Shown here one piece after another: positions 48,331-59,494 of a stretch of 64,000 bases of DNA (positions within the stretch are counted from its first letter, which is position 1; every line of letters starts with the position of its first letter). The position numbers and the translations under genes were made by a program. Source of the DNA: Dicaeum eximium (lineage: Eukaryota; Chordata; Aves; Passeriformes; Dicaeidae); assembly GCA_013396995.1 (NCBI GenBank), contig VWZP01002201.1, positions 1,576,892 to 1,640,891 of the forward strand. Reading direction: 5' to 3'. Under the pieces are notes generated by a model. That model was not told the origin of the DNA and did not search any database. It worked only from the letters and a program-made list of their open reading frames with translations.

Positions 48331-51300
48331 TTCAGCTCTGACTTTTTGTTTTCCTCCTTCCCCCCTTCCCAGCCCAAGGGGAGAACAATTCCTGGAAAAG
48401 AAAAATGCTCTTTCCCCTGCATTGCCGAAACCTTTGCAGGGAGCTCTGGGGAGGAGAGAGTCGACTTTGGAGAACATATGGCTAAAAGCATTTGGGGGTT
48501 TTCAGATGGTAAATGACCGATGAGGTCTCAAAGGGGTTTTATTTATAAATGATAGACTCCTGAGAGAGAAATAATTGCTGCTCTCCCAGGCGTAAAAAAG
48601 CAATTCACCTGACATAAAACCCAGGGATAAAATTAGCTAAATGAAAGCAAGATATGGCAACTGTATTAAGCCGCTTTTTTTTTTCCCCTCTCTCCCTTCC
48701 CTGCTGAATGGTGAATCATTTCAATTTTGTTTTGCCCTCCTTTCTTGGAAGGAGAAAAAAAAAAAAAGAAACAAAACAACAACAACAAAAAAAAAGCCAA
48801 CGCCAAAGCAGTGCCTTGGGTCTGAAAGAACAGATGGTGCCCTGGGCGGCCCTCGGGAGCGCTCGGCGGCGTGCATTCCTCCACTGCAGCACTCAGATAA
48901 CTGAGTCATACAGCACACGACCATCTGGTGTATGACACATCTTGTGTCCCCCGGACAATGCCCCAGCAAACCTCTTCAGGGGAGAGGTTAGTTTCTAGGG
49001 TAACAGCAGCATGTGCAGCTCCAGGCCTTATTGAGATTCAGGGCTCCTCACTTGTCCCTATTCTTCTCCTCCCTATTGTTGTCACTTGAGCTTTTGCTGC
49101 TTGGTTACACCGAGACTGACAATATCCATCAGTATTTTGTCCCCGGCCCAGAAACCATTGTCTCCAAATTTTGTTTCATTATTTATGTTTTCAATATCCA
49201 ATGGTTGACTGAAGCATCTGCTGTAGAGTGATAAGGCAAGTGCCTATTGAGGAGAGCTGTGCTGCTGCCTGACAACGATGGTCTGAATTATTTAGGTTGT
49301 GGCTGGACAAGCATTTGCAAAAGGCAGGGTATCCGTGAAGCACTGAGGTGACTTTATTTATTTCTCTGTTTCAGGTTTTTTAGGTGCTTGCATCTTTTAA
49401 TCCAGACCCAAAAAAAACTTAAAGCCTCCATAGAGAAGTCAGCACTGAAGAAGTAGCTCTGTTTATTGACTGGAGGTCTCTGGATGTTTCTTTGTGGGAA
49501 ACTGTTTGGGACTGGGGAAAAAAAAACAGAGGGGTTCACCTTCCTTTTAATTTTCTGTGGGGTTTGTTTTGAAATGACTTTGGAGTTTGAGCATTCATTT
49601 TCTCCACTTATTTAAAGAGCCAAGGCTTGGCTTATAACCATGACCAAGCACTATGCCCGGTACTCTAAAATTCCATTTCAGCAAAGCAAACTTAATCAGC
49701 AAAAAGAGGTCCTAGGTGTTTTCTCCACCAATAAAAGACATGTGCCCCACTGAATCATTTGCTCCATTACAGAAAAATTATACCAGCAATGTTACCTTCC
49801 TCACATATCTGTAATTGTCACAGCCAGCCCAAATCCCCCCAAATTCTTCTTACATCTGTATGAAGTAGACTGGTCATTCATCACAATGGAGTGAAAATAC
49901 CTGTCCAGAAATGTAAAATATCAAGCATGAGTTCTAAGCATTAAAAACACAACTAAGAAAGTACAACTGATGCCTAAGCAAAATTTGCTTAACTGCAAGC
50001 CTCAGTCAAGGTATGAGTAACTTTAAAATGCTGCATTGTATGTCAGGTTCAGGTCAAGTAGTAGAGAACCAGCAATAACAGTTAAGAGAGGTTCTGTATA
50101 CATGTATGAAATAATGATAACTATATATATTGATATTGTGATAAATTTGCCATAATATCAAGTCTGATACATTATTTGCACACATTTATAAATGGAGATT
50201 TTACTTTAGTCAAGTAACGTTTGTAAAATATGGATATATGACCTTAAAGGCAATTTTTAAATCATTTGCCTAAAATGTTTCAGAGCTACTATGAAGAAAA
50301 GAGGAAAAAACTTTGGGGTTTTCCCCTCATGAAACATCTCTTTTGTAGACCGGTGGCAGGAAATAACAGTGAGATGCACCCCTGAGCCTGGCTTTAAATA
50401 TTCTAATGAAATTCAGATTTGACTTGCAGGGTGTTCTGCCCCTGACCTGCTGGTGAGGTGTGCTGTAGTGAGTGCATTTGCTTCATCACATGCTTGAGTT
50501 GGCATCTGCTCATAAAACAGAGACCACATTAGGGTGCATGTGTAAGAGGAGGAGGAGCTGATCGTGGGCAAGCCTGGCTTAGCCATGTTTTGCTTGGCAG
50601 CTTTCAACAGTGAGGAGGAAGGGACGCAGTTCCTATTTTCCTGTTCAAGTGTTGAAAGTTGTCAGCAATTTGCTCCATCAGAGCCTCTGCATTACCTCTG
50701 TAGGTACAAAACCCTCCACTTAGCCAACAGGCAGGGCCAGCTGGGAAGGTGCAGGAGAAACACCTGGCTTTAGGTGTTTGTGAGTGCCCAGGGAAGGTGC
50801 AAACACCCGGGTGTGTCACATGGACTGCAAAAGGGGCTCAGCTGTGCAGCCTTTTTCCACTTGTCACAGCCCTCCTACCTCTGCTCTCCCAACTTCAGGG
50901 ATGGGGTCTGCAGCCCTGAGATGCCTCAGAACATGAGAACAGCTGAGAGTGAACCTCTGCAGAAGGTGCTCTGCTCTCCATGCAGAAACACCAGAGGAGG
51001 TGTTTCTTCAGGAACTAGGGAAGCTGCACCCAGTGCTGAGCCTTCACCTGGAGCACCGTGTAGCAATCTGGTTATTTGAGCTGGATGAGTTTTTCCTGAA
51101 TGTGGCATGGAGCAGAAGAAGGGTAACAAGGGTGGTCAGAGGCATGAAGGGCCTGTGTTAGGAGTTTCTCCATCTAACCCAACGAAACAAAAGGTTACAG
51201 TTGGTTTCTTCAAACATACAGGAAGGAGAGTTGCTGTTTCACCCAAAGGACAATGCTGGCATGAGAACAAGTATGTAAGTTGTCCACAAATAGATTTTTC

Positions 51301-51509
51301 AAGGTTTCTAAACATCACAGAAGGGGATTTCTGCAACAGCACTCTGGTGAAAATATGGGGAACCAAACCTTCGAGCTTTAAGCTTAACCAAACCTCTGCC
51401 ACTTGATCAGTTTGTGAAAGAGGTTGTGATTGCTTGCAAAGGCAGGGAATTGGTCCTTGTGACTCAGGACGTCTCTCTCTCTCCAGTATTTCGTCAGTTT
51501 TAAAGCCAG
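48331..51509. other. Intergenic DNA, no gene seen
   Basis: Holds an A-rich run at 48753-48797, a short CpG cluster at 48839-48872 and an AT-rich complex stretch at 49740-50300. No coding gene or known repeat family recognised. Confidence 0.55.
48753..48797. repeat. A-rich low-complexity tract with AAC units
   Basis: Runs of A interspersed with AAC/AACA units. The reverse-strand open frame rich in phenylalanine across it is a by-product. Confidence 0.85.
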
Positions 51510-51615
51510 AAGAGCCCATTAGATCATCTGGCCTGCATTTCTGTATGATACAGGCATAGATCTCACCCAGTTATCCTTTGCTGAGCCCAGCCATTTGTCT
51601 GACTTAGGTATTGCC
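51510..51615 (+). repeat. Old sauropsid interspersed repeat fragment
   Basis: AAGAGCCCATTAGATCATCT, GGCCTGCATTTCTGTATGAT, ACAGGCATAGATCTCACCCA and GTTATCCTTTGCTGAGCCCA resemble a widespread old element of bird and reptile genomes (GCCCATTAGATCATCTAGTC then CCTCCTGTATA, ACAGGCCATAGAATTTCACC). Identification is from memory. Confidence 0.5.
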
Positions 51616-54600
51616 TTACCATTATCAGAGAAAGAAGCATTATATGTATCTCTGTATTTAAACAGATATAATTTTTGATCACTGTTTAAAGAAAAGTGAA
51701 GGCACACAGAGGCACAAGTGATACATGCAGTATGGAAGCAGATGAGAGAACTCACTTCACTTCTAGAAGAAGCTCGTGCCTGCAGACTTCAGCCTAGAAG
51801 GGTTTGTCCAAAGAAGCTGGTTTTATTTCCCTTGAGGAAAAGAGGAGCTGCCATTTTCTTGCCTCTGATCAATGCAGAGTGAGAAAGGTGAGCCAGGCAG
51901 ATGCTGCATATTGCAATATCCCTGCTTTTACTGTCTTGTCACCTCAGGAGAGCTAATTAGGAGCAAAAAGGGGGTGAAAATAAAGCCCAAGGGGTCTCCA
52001 TCCGTGAAAGCAAAGGCTGCCTACAGGGAAAATCTCAGCTCAGCCAGGAGAGAACCTTCATCTTTCCCATTTTACATGGAGAAGGACAAGCCACAGAGTA
52101 TAAAGCTTTGCTCAATTGCATGAAGAAGTGAGCATTTTTCTAGGATTGTACTAAGATGTCTGTGTAGTGTTTGAGGGCCACACTTGACCATGCTGCTCTG
52201 CCTTTGTCCAAACCTCTGAGAGCCAGATGAAGCCAACCAGTTTTTCATATAATCTGTTTCATTGACAGCATGGCAAATGGCCTCTTATCAAAGAGGTTTC
52301 TCTTTGGGAAGGATCACTGAAGAGTCAGAAAGGCAAATTAAATTAAGAAGCATAAAGCAGAGTGCTATGGGCAGAGGACAGAAGAATATACCGCTGTTTG
52401 CATGTGACCTAAGAAGTCAAAGGTACTCAGTTTTTCCAGGAATATCTGAATACTTTCATACTTAAAAAAAAAAAAAAGGCATAAAAGCATGGCACAGGCT
52501 GTTTAGAGGAAAAAACAAAACAAAACAAGTGAGGCCATGAGACATGGTGCAATTTGCATCTAAATACCTTTTAGAGATAAGGACGTGTTCAGAGGAAAAC
52601 ACAGTATCCCCAGTTCACGAGACTTACTTTCTGGTATCTTTGTGGGAACCAAATGAATTGCAAAACATCTGCAAGGTCCAAAGTGTCAATTATGCCTTTA
52701 TGTACGTGGAGGAAATGTCACATGATGGAGGCAGTCATTGGACATGGTCAATTGTAGGGTTTTATCCTTTGCTTAGCCTTAAAGCCTCGCTCAACAGTCA
52801 GGTTAGACAATGGCACTGTCAGAGCAGGAGATGGATCAGTTTGGCCACTCAGAGGAGGTGCTTATCAGCACAGAAAGTGTCCCCAGCCTCGGACAGTGCT
52901 GACATTTCGCTTGCAAAGCCTGGCTCAGGGCTGCTTCGAACAAGTGGGCTTCCAGATTTGTACGTCTAGAAGCAGCCAAACGAAAAACCCAGCACAAAGC
53001 ACAGATATCAGCTAGGATTTGCACAAGTAATAATGCAAATGAAGTCATTTTCCAAAGTTTCCCTTAAATCAGATCTGTGTTTCTTGGTAAGATTTCTCCT
53101 CCACAATTTGTTTTTAAAAAAATGCCAACTTTGCAGAAGCATCTTACAGGAACATATAAAAGGAGGTTGTGCATCATTCAAGGACCGTAGGAGCTGCCAA
53201 AGGAGAAGAATGGTTTTGAAAGGCCCATATGTGTGACTCTGAATGCCAAATATCCTCATTTTAATGGCTTGTCTGTTACAGTTTATATTGAGCACTTCAA
53301 CAAGTCCCAGCAATATTCTTTCCGGATTTGCAAACTTGCACTGCTTCTCCAGGAAACTTTAAATCCAGCAACATTTGTAATACACACTTTGTGTGTGTGT
53401 TTTACTGCAGACAATGTCTGCACAGAACAGCATCTACAGTCTGTAAAAATGCACAGAAATGCCACTGGCACCATTTCCAGCCAGGTTCCGATCTCTCCAA
53501 CCATGGTTGATCCCTCTCTAGTCCCTGCTATCCGTGTGTCAGCTGACATGTTTGGGTCCCTCAAAGCCCACACAGATGCTGTCAGAACCTGTGTGCAACA
53601 GTCATCTGCAAGGGGGCATCTGTAGGGGACATTTTTGTGGCAGTTAATGGAGAACATTCCTGCAAAGTTTCTCCAAAGTCTGGTTTCTACGCTTGTGGAA
53701 AGAAAATCAACAGCCTGAACTGCATCAGCTTTGTCAACTCCACAGCTGCAACCATCATCCTCTTATTCTTTAATTACAAATTGTCACATGCAGATTATTG
53801 GCAGCAGCTCCCCTCCCATCATGGAAGCTTTGGATTGAGCTTGTAAACATTATTTTTAATTATTATATTATTGCATCACTAGGGATGCTTGTGTAAAGCC
53901 TGCGTGACTGGGCAAACGTGTCTGGCTGCACTGTGAGTGTGTGTCCCACCAAATGGGATGCCATTTGCAAGATATGAGCCAGGCTGGACAAGAAAATGAG
54001 CAGCAGATGAGGGGAAGGAGGAGGCAGGGAGGGGAAATGTTTGGTAAGAAGTAACTAACTCTTCATGGCAGGTGTGTTTCTGCTGCCAGGTTGTGGTGGA
54101 GTTGCTGCTGACACTGTAACACCACTGTGTAACCTACATGGAGAGAACAGGAGCCCGAATTATGGGACTTTTTACAAGTCCTTCTAGGGTCAAGGAAGGA
54201 GTCTGGGCCAAGGGATTCTAGATCTGTGTGATCCAGGCAAGGAGATAAATGAGCAGAAAGGGCATGAGCAAGTGTTTTCTATTGCTTTGGAAAGCGTGCA
54301 GCCAAAACTGGAAATTAAACATCAAGAATGAAATCCACTGTTTTAACTTGGATTTTTCTATTTAGTGTAGCTGTGTTTACCAGTGCAGTGTGAGGTAGAG
54401 TTTGGGAGAGATCTTACCTGCAGGAGAAGTTCAGCCCCCTGCTAAACTCCTAATCTCTGCATCCTCCTGCCTTTGGCCTACAGAAGCTGTTCAGTGCTTG
54501 TTCTGTCTAAAGCACTGGTCAAAAGCTTGGCTTAAATTAATATACCCAGGAGGAGAATGATAGTTTTGCTCTGATTGTGACGAGCTGTCACTAATTAAAC

Positions 54601-57600
54601 AAGTTATGACAAGGTAACCCATACACCTAAAGAAGAAAAACAACTGGAAAAGGGATGGAATTTGCTCTGCTGGGGTGGAGTGAGTTGCCTAGCAATCAAA
54701 ACGACAGCATTTATTTAAAGTTTGTTGGATAAGCCTACCAAGACAGGTATTCCAGAAAAGGGTGGAGCTCATATCACAATTCCAGGAATGGAAAGGATTT
54801 TTATGAAGGGAGCAGACACAGATCATGTGCACTGTGAGATAAACCCACTGGACAGGTCTGAAGTGCATCAGCATTTGAGATGGATTACAGCAACACGAGC
54901 TTGGCTGCCTTTTGTAAGGGAGCAAGAGGGAAGACTGCTGTACAAGGTGGTTCTAGCAGCAGAATTACTTGGAGGGATTATTCCTGGAAACTGTTCTTAG
55001 TTTGAAATGTCTGGCAACAGTTTCCCTATGCCAATGAAGCTTGTGTAAGTAGTATCTCTGCAAAAGAAAACATTTAATACAGTATAAAATACAGTATCTG
55101 ATGGTGAATGGATCAGGCTCCAGCCTTCAAAACCTCTCTAAAGAAAACAGTAAATGCCAGGAGGGGTCAGACTGTTGTCCATCATCTCAGTGGGAGAAAA
55201 TGGCTTATATTTAGGGGGTGGGAAATCATACAAAACCATACAATTTCCAACTGGAGAAAGCTATCAGTTAGAATTTCTTATTTCTGTGTTGGTCCTTTCA
55301 CATGTTTAGAAGAATTATCTACCAACTGAACTGAACTCAAAATATCAGTGCCAGTCCCTCCTCTTCTAACATCTTGTAATCAAGAAAACAGCACAAGAAA
55401 GTGTTTAATTAACTCATACTCTTCTGTGTTCTTCAGAAGTTGCTGAGTAACCAGCTGATAGGGGTAGATTCCTTCAAAGCCAGTTGTACATGGGGAAATG
55501 CAGATTTGTCAGGAGAGAAACTTGTATTTCTGCAAAACTTTACGTGGCAGGGCCAGTGACTGCATCATTCCTATCCTCCACAAAGGAGGAGGTGGATGCC
55601 AGTGGCTCCCCTCAGGAGCTCTTTTTCCACCTGAAAATACTCCAACTCACGTATTTTACAAATCAGAGATTTGTTGATAAGAGATGGAACTTTTTGTCAC
55701 ACACTCATCTCAAACACAGGCAAAAAGTGTTGGCATTTACCCAGCATGCTGAGAAAACACAGAATGGGGACTATCCAGCTGTTAGCTCCCTGTGGACTTG
55801 GGAATATTGGTGGTATTTCCAGCTTTACTCTGCCTTAAAGTTTAGGATAGGAAGTTCATCCTTAAAGTTAGGAACTACCAACATGTTTGTTTTGCAAAAC
55901 AAGGACTGTTTTTCCTCCAGTTGCCTTGTGCCTTCTCTCTGGCAGATTCACTGCTCACAGGCCATATAAAAACGCAATTTTTGCCATCATCAAAATGAGG
56001 ATTCCTTGAGATTGCATAAATCCAGGCTTGAATACCTCCTGTTGGAGCTGGTGAAAATACTGTTAGGGGGTGCAGTGGGAGCTGAGCCAGTCTTAGCACT
56101 CTCCTGGTTACACAGAACATAGGATGGAGGTGGATGTCTCCCAGGAAACCAGACTGCCACAGCAATTTGCTGCTGGATACCACACTGTGGCTGAAATGAG
56201 TGGTGTTTAGGCTGTGAACAGGGAAGGCAGTGGCTTAAAACAGCAGCTTTGCCGTTACTTCACCAATGATGATCTGGTGATTTGTTTTCTGAGCTGAAGC
56301 TTCTGAATGCATAGGATTACCCAAAAGTTTTTGGGTTTCTTTGTTGCAAAAAGGAGCTTTTTAGCTCTTTATTTGAGCAGGTGGGGTGGAGGTGGGAAGT
56401 GTGATCAGTTTGCAGAGCATCCTGAAAGTGGACAAAACCTGGTTTGTATGCACCTGGCACATAATTGACTTCAGCTTGCAGCCTCTGAGCACTGTTGTGC
56501 TCTTTGCCAGATCCATGATGTTCAGGTGTGGGGCAGCCAAGCAGGAAGACCCTCATTAATGAAACCCCTCCCTGCTGGCTCATTGCTACTCTCATTACCG
56601 AATTCCTTCTGCAGAGATCCTTGGAATAGACCCTGTCCTGGGTGAGTAGCACTATCAGTGTGTTCCCAAGGAGGATGGAGGGGCACCTCTCTAGGGGTGA
56701 TGTTTTAATCTTTCTGTGTTTATCTCTGTTCATCTTATGTGATGAATCAAATGGTTCATCATCTCCTTTCTCTGTTAAACACAAGTGAGGAAAGCTTAGG
56801 ATAGTATTTTTCTTGGGGTGTATTTTGGAGTTTTTAGCTAAGTAGGTTTGCCTCTAGTAGAGAAAGCTGCTCTATGCTGTTTATCAGGAAAAGATCAAGA
56901 GCAGAAAATGTGCACTGAGCTGCCAAAAAAGCCCCATCATGTGTGATGTTCCCCTCAGGTACACAGCTGGGGTGTAACCAGGTGTGCTCCATAGGGGAGC
57001 CATGCAATGTTCATTGGCAGGTGTGTAAATGCAATTGATAGAGAATCATTTCAGCTCAGGGTCCTCGAGGAAGGAGCCAGGTTTTTAGCATATCCTCCTT
57101 CACAGTGCAATGTCTTGATCCCAAATCTATCCACCTGTGTGCTCCTTCTCCATCTCAGGGCTCCCCACTTAACCCTGGGAATGCTCCCCTCCCACAGACC
57201 CATTCACTGCAATTCCATTTGCTTGGTTTTCCTCCCTTTCCACACTCAGACATGCACAAAAACATGTTAAGGCAAGTTTCTCATATCTAATCAGCAATGT
57301 CAGGTTCCTGTGCTTCGATGAACCCAGCCTGCACCCTCCTGAAGATGGATTCTGGCAAGAACCAAGCACCAGCCAGTCCAAACTATGGACCAGTCAAGAT
57401 CTGCACCATAAGGAAACAACATTTTCCAAGTACAGCCGTAATCCTGTCCTTTGGTTCTTCACTATTTTGATTAAACTTTTTTTATTTTCTCTTTACACAC
57501 TTAGTGTTGGCCTCAGTAGTTGTCCTGTATTTTTTTTTGGACCTCTAATGTGTTTATTCAAACAGCATTGTTAAGATTTGAGCCTTATCGTCTCTGTTTG

Positions 57601-59079
57601 AATACTAGTCCTGTCCCTTTTTTGTCCATTTGTCCCTCTGGGATTCTGTATGTTTTGGTATCTCTTTCTTTTTACTAAATACTCTTCTTAAAAATACTGC
57701 ATTTGATTTTGCATAATGGTAGGTTTTGCTCCTGGAACAACTCTGCCACCTTTCTTTGGCAAAATTACACGTACGTCAGTTATTAATGAAACATTATCTA
57801 ACATAACACTTGGTGTTCTTAAAATCTATCCAAAAATCAACATTTAAGTACTTTAATTTTTCTATCACTCACCGGGCTATTGTGGAAAAGCATTAGCCTT
57901 GTTTTAAAATCACTTCAGGTGTTTTTGTGTAATAAAATTAAAACTGTATATACTTGTCTTAAAAATCATCAGGGTTACTCATTGTGTTCTCTGTGTTATC
58001 ACTGGAGATTTAAATGTGCCTTGTGCTCTGTGGCCAATTAAAACACTTGCTCTGTGATTTCTATTCTAATTGCTGCAGTCAGATTGGAATCTGGGTCTGA
58101 AAGAGTTTGGGAAGAATGGAGCAGGTGGGAAGCAGGATGGCAACAAGGGTCAAACTGTTAATTCACAGATGAAATACAGGAATATGTTTCAGTGAAATAG
58201 AAATTAGGCCTTAAGAAATCAAACCTTCTAGCCCAACCACATAGATAAATACCAAATGAGTCAGAACTTTATTATTGCCTTCATTGGTCTAAAAAAGCAG
58301 ACAAAACTGTCAAGGTTTTGGAAGTGCACCTGATGACCTCAACTAATAATTTTAAAGCCCATGCAATTTGCTCCGTTTATCTCAAAACCAGGGTAGCTCT
58401 GAAGTGCTGCGTTAGAAAGGAGCCAGAGACAAACTGTTCCAGTGACAAGCACCTGGTTTGAGAAGTCCAGCTGCTGTGAGACCAGGAGCACTACAAAGAT
58501 CTCCATTCTCCCATTCCACACACCTCCCTTAGCATCTTGCAGGTATTGGTAAAACCTGCATCACACGACTTGTGACGTGACACTGGGGTTGAACCAGTGA
58601 CTTCAGCTCCTGCTGGGTGGCTTTGGGCAGGTGTCTCTGTCCCAAAATAGCCTTTATTTGTTTATTTGTTGCCCCTTTCCCACCTGTAGCTCCTCCCTTG
58701 TAACCAGAGACAGCGCAGGTTATCTCCACACCGTATTTAACGAGTCTGCAGTGGCAGCTTCGTTCCTTGCTCAAGGTTAAGGTCTTCACGACAGGAGCAT
58801 GAGTGGAGCTCCTCACACACCTCTTCTCCCAAAACTCAGCAGCGCGTGAGAAAATGTCAGTGCCTCTGTTTGTCCTCCCCTCACTGCCTTTGGGTTTATC
58901 CCCCAGACCTGGGAGGTGCAATCGCAGCGAGACATGGTGCCACCTTACACGTTTGTTCCTCTGCTCTCTTTTCCCAGGAGGGTGCTCAGCAGTTTTGGGG
59001 AGCAACGTGTCTGTGTGAGTCCATTCCAATGTCGAGTTCTGGAAAATGGCCCAAACCACTTTTTTTTTTTTTTTCCTAG
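51616..59079. other. Intergenic DNA, no gene seen
   Basis: Mostly unique sequence. The longest frames (141 codons at 52544-52969, 130 at 53233-53625, 161 at 55484-55969, all +; 155 at 56317-56784 on -) match no family I recognise and lack splice or start context. 57470-58080 is AT-rich and complex. Poly-A run at 52464-52477. Confidence 0.5.
59061..59079 (+). other. Splice-acceptor-like sequence at the CpG island edge
   Basis: Fourteen T residues then CCTAG, an excellent match to a 3' splice site, with AG at 59078-59079. A donor-like GTGAGT at 59489-59494 could close an exon of 409 nt (59080-59488) covering the whole CpG island. This is a hypothetical noncoding exon. Confidence 0.3.
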
Positions 59080-59440
59080 AACGCCTGGATGCAGGGAGCG
59101 CATCCTCCTCCACCTTCGGCCGTTACGTTCGCCGCTCCGGCAGCATCCCGGCGGGGGATGCTCGCCCTTCCCGGGAGGAATTGCCGGGACTCTCTCGGTG
59201 CTCCCGCGGCCTTGGTGGCGGCGGGGACCCCGGGGAGGGCCGGTCCCCTCCCGGTGCGGGGCGCGGCGGGGCCAGCAGAGGGAGCGCACACGACGCGGCG
59301 CCGGTGCGGCCCCGCTCCCGGCGGGGGCTGGGGGTGCTCGGGGAAAGGAAAGAATTCCCCAAACAGCCCCGTCTCGCCCTTTCCTCATCCCCGGTGCAGC
59401 CCGCGCCAGTGTGATTTTTCCGTGGTTTCACGCTGAAAGG
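59080..59440. promoter_or_regulatory. CpG island
   Basis: I count about 40 CpG dinucleotides in roughly 350 bp by eye, in GC-rich sequence sharply bounded on both sides by ordinary DNA. CpG islands usually mark promoters. The overlapping open frames on both strands (184 codons at 58916-59470 on +, 147 at 58945-59388 on -, 194 at 58529-59113 on - and others) are typical of GC-rich DNA and none shows a domain. It lies about 18 kb downstream of the KCNQ1 stop. It may be a promoter of an unannotated transcript, an enhancer or an insulator of the KCNQ1-CDKN1C interval. Confidence 0.75.
59272..59285 (+). promoter_or_regulatory. CTCF-like motif inside the CpG island
   Basis: CCAGCAGAGGGAGC matches the CTCF core CCASYAGRKGGCRS at 13 of 14 positions (A instead of C at position 12). 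Binding is not shown by the sequence. Confidence 0.45.
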
Positions 59441-59494
59441 TGGTTTGGGCAGCTCCTGCTGCGGGGCTGAACCCACGCCCCAAGGGTTGTGAGT

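Noticed and set aside
53233..53657. Opposed 130- and 124-codon open frames
   Set aside because: They overlap on opposite strands and neither resembles a known protein; a processed pseudogene was considered, but no parent was recognised.
55484..55969. 161-codon plus-strand open frame
   Set aside because: No recognisable domain, unusual composition or conserved start context; plausible by chance in 64 kb.
40791..57778. Dispersed 18-mer pair AAAATTACACGTA(T/C)GTCA at 40791-40808 and 57761-57778
   Set aside because: One mismatch over 18 bases; with all position pairs in 64 kb about this many such matches are expected by chance.
58529..59113. 194-codon minus-strand open frame
   Set aside because: It has no domain and is not supported by codon pattern or splice context; its right end overlaps the T-run and CpG island, where frames stay open by composition.
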